Below are positions 44,331 to 59,300 of a stretch of DNA of 64,000 bases, piece by piece. Source of the stretch: Bolinopsis microptera. Lineage: Eukaryota > Ctenophora > Tentaculata > Lobata > Bolinopsidae. The position numbers and the translations under genes are program-made. Where the stretch lies: positions 2,528,501 through 2,592,500 of the forward strand of contig NC_087073.1 of assembly GCF_026151205.1 (NCBI RefSeq), in the 5' to 3' direction. Below the pieces are notes generated by a model. It was not told the origin of the DNA and made no database searches. It was given only the letters and a program-made list of their open reading frames with translations. The first letter of the stretch is position 1, and the number at the start of each line of letters is the position of its first letter.

Positions 44331-47300
44331 CTACACTTTTACTTCGTTATTTAGAGAGTCTCTGAAGGCCAATAGAGATTTCTTCACCCTAAGAGCAGTA
44401 AGTCTGGCACCGGGATCATGATACCAGCATTCTTGTACCAACTTCTCCATCAACCTCAAATACTGAAATTTGATTATGTTAATCATCTACTCATCTGGAA
44501 AAATATCATTGATTGAATCACACTGGGCGGCGCTCAGCCTGTCATTCCACCATATCTCCAACCGGTGTTTACAACACTAAGCCTGGGGTCCTCAGGTAAA
44601 TGTAATCTTACTTCAGAGTGATAATGTACAGGACTCTACAGGACACCTCTTAACTGGGTATACACTGATAAAGAGACAACTTGGCACAGATCCAACATTC
44701 AAACTTTGTTAATCAATTTCCGTAATATGTCTACTGACTCTTCCACTCAAGACTCACTATATATTATGTGTCTAGCGGATAAAAAGAAAATAGGTCAGAA
44801 ATTGGTACCATTTACCATCCCCAGTAGATTTTTTAACGAATGATGCTGATTTGAACAGGTTCCCCTAACTTTTTAGACGAAAATTGTCATTATGAGTAGG
44901 AAATTAATAGGAATATGGACGAAAGGAAAATGTAGGAGTAATGAGTAATGGCATGTCTGGCGCATCAAGGAAACTTAGAATTTGCAAGTCTGGCCCATGT
45001 CTGCTGCAAAACAGCGCGCTCAACGCGCGGCAAAAACAGCGCGTATTTTCCTCAATATTATTAGAAATATGTCGTCGCGCGCTACAGTTAATCAATTCTT
45101 TTGTCTCTAAAATAGACGTCTGTTCAAGACGCTCAAAGCGTAAATTAGAAGAGCTTCTTACTGTCTAAAATACGCAGGAACTGGCCGCTGGTTTTACACA
45201 CAGGTCAGGTCACATTGTTACGCTTTTAACCGTGACTAATACCAGGACAAATCACTGTATACAATTAACTGGTCCACTGTTGGCAGGAGTTATAAAATGT
45301 AAGTCTAGACAGTGACGCAACTCCCCCCTTTACCACCACCCTGCCCTAATGGCCTGCCATTTATCACCGTCTGAGACGCGCTATGTACATATCATTACTG
45401 TGGCTTTGTCGGCCAACTCGCCTCGTCTGACCGTACCATGTTTGCTACACGTGTACATGAGTAATGTACAGAGATTTATTGTACAATAGAAATATCAATT
45501 AGCCAACATCAAAGAGGCAATGTAAGGAAGCACTTGAAGAGATATTAGAAATTCAGCCGTAACACGTAAACCTTACAATAGTTAGTAATGTTTATAGTAA
45601 GCAATAGGACCGGGCTCAGTTATTGTCATGCAACTTGTATAAGAGCAGTCTTGGGGGGTATTGGAGTGACCACTACAAGTTTGAGGCAAATTAGTGCCAC
45701 GAATTAGGATGCCACATGGTGTCCCAAGTGAGACCCAACGAAAAGTGAGGCTCAAATAACAGCCGAGTAGACTTGATAATTTATCACATTTTCTGTCTAA
45801 TCTGAGGGATAGCATGCCAGATGAGACAGACATACACTGCAATAGAACACTAAATTCAAAGTTCAGTAAATAGACTTACATCTAATAACTTTAGACTTCT
45901 TACTTAGTGGTGCGGTTTAACTATTTGAATTGTTTGTTAAGCTGGCTACTTAATACAAAAGTCATGTAGCTAGTCAAGAGACATTCATTAAGTTAATCAA
46001 CCATTGGTCATCAGCACAATAACAATTTTAGAGTACCAGCTGAGAAACTAAAGACAGATTATGCTGAGCATTGGGAGGCATTATACTTCATATAAAATTA
46101 TGTGTCTAACTCCTAACATTGCTGAATAATTAGGGTAATTATGAGATGGTTATTGTGGAGTTGGCGGGGGTAATGGTTAAATTGATAACGGTATCACCAA
46201 GACATCATTAACATTTAGACGAGACTTTGCACAAAGATAACAATCAGTCTACTTATGCACATGTAATCACAGATGATTTCGTTTTCATAGACTTAAATAA
46301 AACGTTTTATAGTGCTTCAAAACAATAAGGATAAAATTTCAACAATAAACGTGTTGCGCAACCAAAACTCAGGATCATGTGATGTAAATCGACCAATAAG
46401 AAAGAAGCTCACCTCGTCACTACCCCAATGTCTGGAGATTGCAGGTCTGCACCTGTCAACTACCACCACCTTCCGCATCTCCTCCACAGTGGGGTCAGGA
46501 GCAACGTACTCGTGATAGGGCTGTCTGTATTCCTCTACTATTGGGGCACCTGAAACAGTGGGGTCAGGAGCAACGTACTCGTGATAGGGCCCTCTCTATT
46601 CCTCGACAATCGTGTAAAAATATGGGGGTAACGGTATATCGGGGCCATGAAATCAGGCTTTAACTGTACGTGATAGGGGATATGATATTAGCAACAGGGA
46701 TATGTAATATGTATTGTTAATTTTATAAATTAAAAAACAAATCATGAAATATCTCGTTGTCCAAAATATATATTTTCTGACATAGCGGTGCGATTCAGCG
46801 GTGATAGAACAAAGTGTAAAATATAAGTAACAATCGCGCTTGTTTGATAACGGCTTGTATTTTATTAAAACTCATATTGAATTTCAATGTTCTGATAGAT
46901 TCATTTCCCAAGCTACCAAAACGGGTATAAACGTATAATCGAGTAGAGAAACGCTGAAATCACCCCAACAATTAGAAGACCACGTGACACAAGCTAACCA
47001 GTAACCAATCAGAAGGCAGTATAGCGGCAGGTATGCTCTCAAATAGTGTGTATTTCAAGGTGGTATTTTTATTGAACACTATCAGAGGAATCGGAGGTAG
47101 GAAAATGACGCGTTATGATTGGTTGGTTTGTGCCACGTGGTGCTGATGCTGTGTCCTGATTGGTTGGTTTGTGCCACGTGGTGCTGATGCTGTGTCCTGA
47201 TTGGTTGGTTTGGTTTAGGCGAGCTCTCTTATTGGTGATTTGAGGCAACGTGACTGTCTGGAGTAAGCGACTTTAGCTTATTAACACCATTTACGGGCCC

Positions 47301-50300
47301 CGAATATAAGGAGGATCGGGAAGCCATGACTTCTAATTCTACAAACCACCGCATCATATAACATCTTTAACATACCTAATACCTACCGGCTACCATCTTA
47401 CAATAATTCTTATAAATCCATACAAATTACAACCCCATTCATGTAGTCTGCTGGGATCAAATGAGAACGGAGTTTTCAGACTTGGGTATATATCTTATTG
47501 AACATGCTCTTCTTTGAACATGCTCTTCTATTTGAACATGCTCTTCTCAACGCAAAAGACACCATTCTTAATTCAATGTCTAAAAAGCAGGTAACTTTAC
47601 TTACTTATTACTTTACTTCTTTTAATCGACTTCAGCAAAGCTTTCGACCTTGTGGATCATTCCATACTCTTGCGCAAGCTGGACCATTACGGCATAAGGG
47701 GTCAAGCCTTAAACTGGTTTAAGTCATGTCTCACTAACAGGAAACAGTTTGTATCAATTGGCTCGTCAAAATCTTCAACCAACCAAATTTTATACGGCGT
47801 GCCTCAAGGGTCAATATTAGGACCTTTACTTTTTATAATCTACATAAACGACCTACCTCAAATATCAGATATAGCAAATTTCATTATGTACGCAGATGAT
47901 GCCAACATCTTCCTGATAGGAGAAAATCTTAATGAAGTTTACGATAAACTAATAACTCTTAGCGATGCTTTAGTTAAATGGGTAGATAATAATGGTTTAG
48001 CTCTCAACCTTAAGAAAACAAATTATATGATCTTCTCTCGACAAAGAAATCTTAATTATCGTGATGTGGCAATTTCTGGTGTCACAATTGAGAGAAAAAC
48101 AGAAGCCCGTTTTTTAGGAGTTATAATAGATGATAAACTAAACTGGTCCCATCATATTTCTGCCATGAAAATGAAAATGTCCAGATACATAGGAGTCATG
48201 TACAAACTTAAAAAATATCTGCCTCTCGAAGCACGTCTTCAAATTTATCAAAGTTTTGTGCAGTCACACCTTAATTATTGCAGCCTTGTATGGGGTTTTG
48301 CTGCCAAGTCTCATATTGAATCGCTTTTTGTAAAACAGAAAATGGGCCTTCGAGCAGTATTACCTGGTTTCGTCAATTACTGGTACAAGGACGGTATCCC
48401 CCCAGCAAGTACCAAGTCTGGCTTTTATTCACATAAAATATTGACAGTACACAGTATCATTGTAAAGAACGCACTCATTTTAATGCATAAATTGAAAAAC
48501 TTTCCTAATCTAGTACCATTGTCTCTCAAGAAAACAATTCCCAAAAGTGCACCATTATTTAATACTAACCTGGATTCTATTCTCACTACACAATGGTCAG
48601 AAAAGTATGGTCAACACCCTTACAACAACTCAGTATTTTTTAAAGGTCCACTATTAGCAATAAACCGATATAATGTTGCAGCAACTTCCCCGCCTAGTCT
48701 ATTTAACCTGAACATTTACAAAACTTGTATAAAAACTATGCTCATCGATCAGCAAAATGAAAACATCGAAGACGATTGGCCTAATTTCATGTTATATTGT
48801 ATAACAGGACTAAGAAAATCAAAGCGTAACATAAACCAAAATGCCGATAATAACCTTGTCTCTACATCTTAGATTATATGCACACACTTATGCATCACTC
48901 AATAATCGTCGCATATCTCATCAATTACACTGCCAACATAGGACATTCTTTTTTATCGCCGCGATTTCAAATCAAGTTACAAATTCTACAAATTTTGAAG
49001 TGCTCAGTCTTGTTTTACTTTTCTTATCTTTACCTATTAACCATTGGAAAATAAAACTTTAAATTATAAACCTTCATTGCATACTTTACCGGTAGAATCT
49101 AAATTGAATAGTTTGAGATTTCCTTTACATTTTATATTTATGCATGTGCCCCACGGGGATGAATTTCTTATTACCATTGATATTATATATATTTTTTGAG
49201 TAAACATTGGCTGGTACCACGGGCCAGTCCCCAACAAAAAAAAAAAATGAAGGAACCAATCTGAACGCATCATCAGTACCACGTGACACAAAACGACCTA
49301 TCAGAACACAGTAAACACTGGACCAGAAAAGACGGTCTAACGTATCTCAAGTCTTGGTATTTTATTAAATCATCGGATATATAAAATCCTAAGCCAACAA
49401 TTCTTTAGTCGAGTTATAATAATTAAGGCTTACTGAACACTATCACCCCGTGTTAACAAAGGGGCGACAACACCTGCATTATACTCTCAAACTAACCAAT
49501 CAGAACACAGTATCAATACCACATGGCACAAATTAACCAATCAGAACGCGATCTGGTGGATTCGTGTAGTGTTATAGAGTCTCATGATTTGATAGGTCTT
49601 TCATTCAAATTTCTGATTGTTTCTGAATAGACTCAGTGAAGACAGATTCTAATGGAAATAAATAGCTGAATAACGCATATTCTCAATAAATGTAATAGAT
49701 TTGTAGTGTTGTAATTAGTTTAAACTAATTACAACACTACAACACTAGTTCGGATAATAGAATTATTTTCTATTAGCTCTTACATTATGCAACTCAGAAT
49801 ATGCTCACTTTTCTTACTAATTATATATTATGTATTATATCAGTGTTTAATGTTTATAAAGTTAAGTGTATCATTATATTTATAAACTTATTAAGTTAAT
49901 TGTAAAGTCAACTAATTATTAATTTATGTTTGAATTTAACAAATACTTACTCGCATTAACAGTCCTACAAGCGATTTCCCACATAACTAGCCCGAAGGAG
50001 TAGATATCAGATTTACAATAGCTATCAAAAGAGCGAGGATTTAGCTTGTCGTCCAACACTTCAGGAGCCATATATCTGAAAGAGGAGATTATTTCCAATA
50101 ATCTTATACTTTTATACAAATATTCTTAACAAGCACTTGCTAATTGCACGAATAAAATGAAAAGTAAGTGAACTTCAGTTAAACTGAAGAATATTAATTT
50201 AAAATAACTTTTATGTTGTCACAGTATGATATCTAAACATGGACCAATAACAGTACGCCATCTGACACAAACTAATGAGATGGAACAATGGCAAACTTTC

Positions 50301-53300
50301 TTATTAACTAATACTATCAACGTTTACTTAATATCAAGTTTTAACTACATTAAGTTTCGAGTTATAAAAATATAGTTTGAGCAGGACTTGACATTGTACA
50401 TTGAGATGTAGAAAAAGAACTAGGTTGCCTAGGTAACCTAGTATTTGCTCCACATCAGGCTCAAATACGAATTCTCTGTAACATTCCATTTCACTCAATT
50501 TTATTTAGTTATCAATACCGTAATCATATTTTCCTGGCTTAAAGATTCCCCCTCATTTTATTTTATTATATTGAACAATTTCCGGTGCATGTGTTAGAAT
50601 CCATCCCTTTAATTTCACAGTGTAGAGTGTGACGGAATCCTGTCAGTGATATAGGGGTCATGCTGAGAGAACCAATCAAAAGCTAGCAAATTAGGAGTCT
50701 GACCAATCAGGCGCTAGAGAATATAGAGTGTGATTCAGGTAACCAATAAGAGTGAGATGTGAAACTTGATCCCACATTTTCTAAGTCTGGTTGAGAAATG
50801 GGTGAAAACTGAAAACTGGTACGACATTCGGTCAATTAGTGTTAACATCATCACGTGCAGAGAAGTTACGTCACGTGCAGTGACGTTATATCACGTGCAG
50901 TGACGTCATATCACAATTCAAAACGTGACGTCACACGTCTTATAACATATAAATTATAAATGGTATTTTTAAACACAACTAAACACTATAAAGGGAGATG
51001 GAACGATTAATTTTGATCGATTTTAATTAATTTTGACTAAACTTGACTGATCTTAACTTTTACAAATTGAGTTTTGAAGCATATTTGCTCAGTAGTGTTT
51101 TCTGAAACCTTGTACCATTATCATATCACATAATCACACGGCATTTCTGTCACCCGCACATCAGACCTCTATCTAATGTACCCTAAATATAACATATTAC
51201 ACTATCTTAGTACAGTATCACAAGTTGTTAGCCATTGATTTGCAGTCTGATCCAATTAATATGTAATGGGCCCAACTCTAAGTAAACGCAGAAGTAGTTC
51301 ACTATATATCTTGACTATGTTTGATTCTATTTTATGATCGCTAATACTGTAATGCCTGTACTCTGTAAATAAACAAAACATTCGGAGTAACTATCTTTTC
51401 CCAGTCGTTCCAAAAGCGTTAATATCCACAGAAAGCGTGTTAATACTTATTACCCAGGCATCTTAACTTTCCACAGACGGGTTCGAACCACAAAACTTGC
51501 ATAATATTAAACGTTTTACCGACAATAAGAGACTATGCTATCACTTTACCACGAATATTTGAACTCGGAAGAACAGATCATTACATCAGATAAGAACCGA
51601 AAGTTAAGCCTAACTGGGGACGAGACGGTGCCGGCACAAACCAACCAATCAGAACACAGTATGCACTGCACGTGACACAAACCGACCAATCAGAACACAG
51701 TATACACAGCACGTGACACACAGGGCAGGACGGGAGGGTGGTCGGTACTGATGACCCTCTAAAAGTGTCGGTCTACATTTATCTGTGTCCTAAGCTAGGC
51801 TTCTTTCATTTAATTTGTGTCCTGAGGTCCCTAGTCAGACTCCATTGTGAATATTTGCATATTATTCCAGTGAATACATAAAATAAAATCAACACGGTCT
51901 GACTAAGTTTTTACGATAATTTCAGGCAGTTATTTGTCTTAACAATGTCCTAACCAGAGCGTTATAGCGACATAATTATTACAAGAGTTATATCTTTGTG
52001 TTTAAAGCAAGGGACATGGCATGGACCAATCAAAACACCGTCATATCACACCGTGACAAAAACCCACCAACCAGAAACGCGGACATTGGGGCGGTCACTG
52101 CGCCAGATCTGAGTTATTCCCGGTCGGAGAGTCGTGGCTGGCTAAGTGAATGTAACGTCTATTTTCAGAAAGAGAAGTAGCCAATCAGAGCACATTATCC
52201 CACGCATGACGCACGTGACACAAACTAACCAACCAGAACGCAGTATCAGTACCACGTGTAGAATGGAGATGAGTACTGCAGCATTGATTGAGGCTCTCAC
52301 ATAAGAAAATGTAGGCCAATCATGAGAGTGAGAAATCTAAACCACCATGTCAGATCTGAAAACCAACACTACTACAGGTCCTACAGGTGGGAACTAGAGG
52401 TGGGAACTAGAGGTGGGAACTGGAGGTGGGAACTAGAGGTGGGAACTAGAGGTGGGAACTGGAGGTGGGAACTGGAGGTGGGAACTAGAGGTGCGGGTGG
52501 TGGCCAGGTACACTAAGTGGGCGGAGTCTGGTTACTAGTCGCTGCTAGACAACAGTAGTTGATGTCTAGACCACATGAAGATACCCAGTCAGTATACCTG
52601 CAAGGTCTGACTCTCAGAACAGCTGCGTCTCCTTTCAACAGACTGTTTGACTCTAGCTCTACTACCCGTATAAGAGTAGTGTGAGGGCAGTACACGCTGC
52701 TGTGGGTTACAATACATTGAGCATTATACTATACCCCGCACTGACACACTCAGAGCGTATAATACCATGTACTTTTCAAATATGTGAGGTATTCGGGAGC
52801 TGCATTACTTTATACAATACACAGACTCTATACAATACACAGAATTTAAGTTATACAATACACAGAATTTATTTATAATATATTTAAAACTGTATTGAAT
52901 CAATACACTAACCTTAATCAATGCTTCAGCAAGGGGTGAAAAAGAAGTAAACAAAATAGTTGTAAACAAACCATTCTAGGTTTATTGTTATTGAAAGTCT
53001 GTTTTTAAAGAAAATAACAACAATCAACATCCTTAATATTACTTCTTTAAAAAGAAGTAGTATTAAGATTGTTGTTATTATCTAGTTTAAAGAACTGACC
53101 TCTTAGTTCCGACCCTGTGATCTGGAGGCCGTTCTACTTCATCGTTCTTACTGTCGTGTCTTACAGCGAGCCCCAGGTCGTTAATACAGCACTCCATGTT
53201 ACTCTTTACTAGGATATTCTTACTCTTCATGTCTCTATGTGCTATTGCTGGCTTGTATCCTGAAACATGGAGGTTGGTTACTTAGTTACAACAATCAACA

Positions 53301-56300
53301 ACAGCTACAGATACAGTAACATTACAGTGTTAGGTATCTTAAGTTATTTGTGAAGATATTACTGGAGAATCGGAGATGTTTTGAGAGAGGTGGTTTTTGA
53401 AACACAGTAAGTTAAGATCTGTAATGCAAGATGAGTCAGTATGAAAATGAGAAATTCATAATTTAGAGACAATGAAAGATTTTATTTTTTAATAGTTAAT
53501 ACTATGTTTAGTGTTTACAGTATGCACAGTGCACTGAAGGGGTATCCTAGGAAGTTTCTTGAACTTTTAACAGGTATCCCTCCTCATTTAACCCTCAATC
53601 AAGTTTCCTATCATTCGGCTGAGTCGACCGAAGAGATCATATAGATCCAATGGATCCTTAGCTAATTCCTAGAATCTTCTGCGCAGTTCGAAGTTATTAG
53701 GTTAAAGGTTGCTAGGCCACTAAGGTACAGGTTGCTAGGGTACAGGTTGCTAGGCCACTAAGGTACAGGTTGCTAGGCTCTAGGGTACACGTTGCTAGGC
53801 CACTAAGGTACAGGTTGCTAGGGTACAGGTTGCTAGGCCACTAAGGTACAGGTTGCTAGGGTACAGGTTGCTAGGCCACTAAGGTACAGGTTGCTAGGCT
53901 CTAGGGTACACGTTGCTAGGCCACTAAGGTACAGGTTGCTAGGGTACAGGTTGCTAGGCCACTAAGGTACAGGTTGCTAGCATACAGTTTACTGCGGGCC
54001 GGGCCCATATAATTAGCTACTTTTTAACCAGTGATAACGGTTTATATTAGGACACTCGTCGCCATGGTAACGATTAATTGTCCTCCAGTCATTAGCAATA
54101 GTTTCAAGTTGTAATAAAAGGGATATAATATTTCAATCTCACAACATGGTAACATTCCCCTGGTAACAGAACTCAGCAACTATAACCTGAGAGCAAGTTA
54201 CTAGTAGCAGCTCCCTGGCCATACACTAGCTAAATGTAACGAGGGGCCAGTTGTGAGGGTGCAGCACACACACACACTGCATTAGAGGCTGCCTACATAA
54301 AGGCTTAACCACCCCCCCCCCCCCCCCCCCCCCCCTTAAAGATAAACCACTCACTACTCAGCTGTAACAGTGTTATTGTGGCCACGAGGCAATGTTGCGT
54401 AAAAGAGCAGGTAAGTGTTGCCTAATCTGATCCCCTTTTCCAAGCAGGCTGGTTGAACCTTTTGACACGAGCCATTCAGCTCCTTACAAGGAGCTATTCA
54501 ACGCCCCTTCTTACTTAAGACTAGGTAAAGACCATGTTACGACTCCTCTCATCAATGTGACTAATATCGGGGTGACCAGTTTATCCCTTTGTACAGACAA
54601 CATATTTCCAGACTAATTAGGCTGGAGAAAATGCTTTGAAAGCCTCATGAATTAAAAGCAATAATCTAATAGGGCAGTAATGATAACGTGACCGGGTCAA
54701 GTAAGCAGAGATTGGTTGCTTAGATACCACGTGTGAGGACGGTGACCAGGGATAGGTTGCTAGGCTACCACGTGACAGGACGGTGACCAGGGATTGGCGG
54801 GACTGATTACCGGTCTAATCAGAACAGTCCGGGCTAAGTAGGGATCATTACCAGAGAGAGGGAGAGAGAGGGCTGAGTATTATAAAATTTGAGGAAGAAT
54901 TACAGGAGGATTTGAGACATGTCCGATATAAAGCTGAGTTAACAGCTGATGTTTAAAATAGCAGATACTGTACTGTTGAAACATTACAAAGTGTGTGTGA
55001 GTTCACACTAATTATACACGCTTATCAACACTAGCTCCTCAAACTAGCAGTGTTTACCTCCCTTCACAAACTAGCAGTGTTTACCTCCCTTCACAAACTA
55101 GCAGTGTTTACCTCCCTTCACAAACTAGCAGTGTTTACCTCCCTTCACAAACTAGCAGTGTTTACCTCCCTTCACAAACTAGCAGTGTTTACCTCCCTTC
55201 ACAAACTAGCAGTGTTTACCTCGCTTCACAAACTAGCAGTGTTAACCTCCCTTCACAAACTAGCAGGCTTTACCTCCCTTCACAAACTAGCAGTGTTTAC
55301 CTCCCTTCACAAACTAGCAGTGTTTACATCGCTTCACAAACTAGCAGTGTTTACCTCGCTTCACAAACTAGCAGTGTTTACCTCCCTTCACAAACTAGCA
55401 GTGTTTACCTCCCTTCACAAACTAGCAGTGTTTACCTCCCTTCACAAACTAGCAGTGTTTACCTCCCTTCACAAACTAGCAGAGTTTACCTCCCTTCACA
55501 AACTAGCAGAGTTTACCTCCCTTCACAAACTAGCAGAGTTTACCTCCCTTCACAAACTAGCAGTGTTTACCTCCCTTCACAAACTAGCAGTGTTTACCTC
55601 CCTTCACAAACTAGCAGTGTTTACCTCCCTTCACAAACTAGCAGTGTTTACCTCCCTTCACAAACTAGCAGAGTTTACCTCCCTTCACAAACTAGCAGTG
55701 TTTACCTCCCTTCACAAACTAGCAGTGTTTACCTCCCTTCACAAACTAGCAGTGTTTACCTCCCTTCACAAACTAGCAGAGTTTACCTCCCTTCACAAAC
55801 TAGCAGTGTTTACCTCCCTTCACAAACTAGCAGAGTTTACCTCCCTTCACAAACTAGCAGTGTTTACCTCCCTTCACAAACTAGCAGTGTTTACCTCCCT
55901 TCACAAACTAGCAGTGTTTACCTCCCTTCACAAACTAGCAGTGTTTACCTCCCTTCACAAACTAGCAGTGTTTACCTCCCTTCACAAACTAGCAGTGTTT
56001 ACCTCCCTTCACAAACTAGCAGTGTTTACCTCCCTTCACAAACTAGCAGTGCAGCATTACCTCCCTCCGCAGAGTATCTCACATTGGTTACAGCTCACTG
56101 AACTTCTGTGAAACTGGTTTAATCACATGGAACACTGGGCACACTTATCACGGTTAAGAAGTACAGAGATAACAGTGAAACTGGTTTAATCACATGGAAC
56201 ACTGGGCACACTTATCACGGTTAAGAAGTACAGAGATAACAGTACAACTGTACAATAATGCGGTGCATTGTAGCGGTGCGATAGTGCAATACAGCTACAT

Positions 56301-59300
56301 TGCGCCGCTTCATTGCGCCGCATTGAAATAGAACATTGTAGCGGTGCACCGCTTCATAATAATTGCGCCGCATTGCAATGTAGCATTGAAGCGGTGACCC
56401 GTGACACAAACAAACAGAAGTGACCAGACACAAAGCTTCAGATACACAATATGTTACCCAGTTGATAAATGTTCTCTTAATTCTCATGACCTTTGTATCG
56501 TTCAAACTATTGTTATGTTTTCATGAACGCAGACTGCAGACCAAACAAATATCTCATCGGGGATAATATAATGAAACAAATCTGTGGCACCGCTGACAAA
56601 ATCATAATAATTTTACTGACACATCACAATGGTGGTTGTAAAGTGAAAGTGAAAGTGCGCGGTATGTATCTGAAGTACAGTGGTTGTTTCAAACTTAAAT
56701 AAATTGAATGTGTAGAATATTTACCTGAGGTACAGTGATAGTTGTATAGTGAAAGTGAATGTGTATTTACCTGAGGTACAGTGATAGTTGTATAGTGAAA
56801 GTGAATGTGTATTTACCTGAGGTACAGTGATAGTTGTTTATTGAAAGTGAATGTGTATTTACCTGAGGTACAGTGGTAGTTGTTCCCATTAGCGTTCAGA
56901 GTACCGCTGGTCCCCCTAATCTCGCTATGTAAGAAGGTAAGCCCGTTTGCTATGGACAGGGCGAATATGAGCATGTCGTAGTTATTGAGGGTGTTCTGCG
57001 AGAGGAAGTCGTAAAGAGAGCCCAGCTCGTGGTATTCCGTTATCAGCCACAACTCCGTCCAGTTACCTGTGAAAGTGACACTATATAGTCAACTGTATAC
57101 ACTACTGTGTAATACTACGTTCTCTCAAAAATCCTGACTGTAGTACCTACGTGTATAATTAATTTCTCAAACTTAGAGTTAGAGGTCCTCTAAAATGTGA
57201 TGTCTGAAGAGAGCCAGTAGAGTGTTAGAGGTCCTCTAAAATGTGATGTCTGAAGAGAGCCAGTAGAGTGAGCCAGCTATAGAATTACTAATAAGATTAC
57301 TGAGAACTAACTCCATTTCTAAACAATAACTATTGAATGCCATGAGACACAGCCTGTATACGCACTACACCACGTGACCTGATCCCACCCAGTCAGGGAC
57401 CTGCTGCAACTCACCCGACTGGAGGATTTTCAGGGGTTACAGAGTTCCATCTGTAGTACAATGAGTTATTTGTCCTCTATTGACAAATGGGAGGCCGGCA
57501 TTCCTGTTGCTCAGACTGCGCGGTATTTCCTGTCCCCAGTCAATAGTGGTAAAGAACACATAAATCATTATAATATACTCATCCTTCTCTATATATCCCT
57601 CCTCTTGTTATAAGACAGATATAGATCACAGGTCATACACTATTGACTATTCAATATATCCCTCCTCCTCCGGCACAAGGCAATTATAGATTATAGATTA
57701 TACACTACTTATCTCCTGCTACACTACTCAGTTGGAGAGCTAGGAATATTTTATAGGAACTCTAGATAGTGGCCCAACTACACCACAACATCAGTACATC
57801 AGTACCTATTAGTAACAAACAGTAAATACTTGTTGTAACAAATAGTAACCACTTAGTTACCGTGCCTTGTATCTCCTTTGGTCGGTCCCTTTAGCTCTGT
57901 ACTCTAATTACAGTTCACAAATGAGTTTACAGCTCATATCTCCCTCCCTGACTCCCGCTCTGTTTACTTACACTATTAGAGGTTACATCACACTAGCTAT
58001 CTGTTACACTGGATAGTAATAAGTCTGGAGTAATATCACTGTTATGATATCACTCACCTTCTTGTAGAGAGAGGCGTGTACTAATCCGGTATTTAATAAT
58101 ACCCAATAATAAAGGTAACACCCCACCTCTCACCCCCCTGTCCTTGTTATCCCCGGGATCAGGTCCCTGTCTTACCTCTGTCCTTGTTGTCCGCAGCTAT
58201 GAAGCCCAGAATGTTCTCATGTCTCATAAGAGCTGTCCTGTAGATATCCATCTCGCGAGACCAGCTCTTCTCGTCATGGGAAGCGAATATCTTCACTGCA
58301 ATGTTGTCGCCTCTGAAACTACCTCTGTGCACCTGTAAAGTAACCAATCAGAACACTGTAATAGTGACTCGTGACACAAACCAACCAACCACATAATATT
58401 TAGGTGTTGGTTGTGTTACATCTCTTTACAGCAGCCCTGTCTTTGATTGGGTGTTGAGGATTCCACACTACTTAGTTGGTAGATACGCTATATCCAGGAT
58501 TTTTATACTATTTATAGTGAAATATTATTCTTCAAAAGCCCCTACTACTAAGTCAAACTAATCGTATAACGAGTGGGTTCTAACTAACACAGAATAATGA
58601 AATTATCATATCCACTCGCTTAGACGATTGTTAATCGTCCATATCAAGTTATGATTGTCGAAACAATTTATGAAGTTCAACATCAAAAGCAAGAACTGAA
58701 CTTGCTCGCTTACAAACTCATTGTTTTTTTCCCTCTTTTTTTCTTGTTGTACAGTGGAAATTATGTGGAATACCCAACCAACCAATCAAAACACAGTTAA
58801 AATAATGTGAACTAGCTGACATACCTCACCAAACCTTCCTTTCCCTATCGTCTCGATGAGTGTTATCTGTCGGGCAATGGTTCTCTGGTTCATTCTCCGC
58901 TCACTATTATACCCAGAACCTGCAATTAATAGTTGTGTTATTACCGGCTGCAGGGGTACAAATGTGCTAAGTTGAAAGTGTAATGTGACCCCATGATCAG
59001 CACAATTACTAAAGATGGGAACTAACCGCTGCCGAAGCTACTAGATAGGTCAGGCTGAGAAGGGAAAGCCCCCTTTCCCATGGTGACTCCGTTAAAAGGG
59101 TAGTCAGTGTGAGGAGTCAGGGAGTAGTCCTTGTGTGGAGTCCCGTAGTTACATCTCTTGTAGACTAGCACTGAGAAAGAGAAAGTGAATGTTACATCTC
59201 TTGTAGACTAGCACTGAGAAAGAGAAAGTGAATGTTACATCTCTTGTAGACTAGCACTGAGAAAGAGAAAGTGAATGTTACATCTCTTGTAGACTAGCAC

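Noticed and set aside
44941-45168. 75-codon ORF in a CpG-rich patch of the last receptor intron
   Set aside because: Strand opposite to the gene, no similarity recognised, composition explains openness.
55040-56051. CRISPR-like regular array
   Set aside because: Units are contiguous with no unique spacers, in an animal intron; a minisatellite.
55050-56111. 353-codon FTSLHKLAV repeat ORF
   Set aside because: Open only because the minisatellite unit is 27 bp without stops; lies antisense in a receptor intron.
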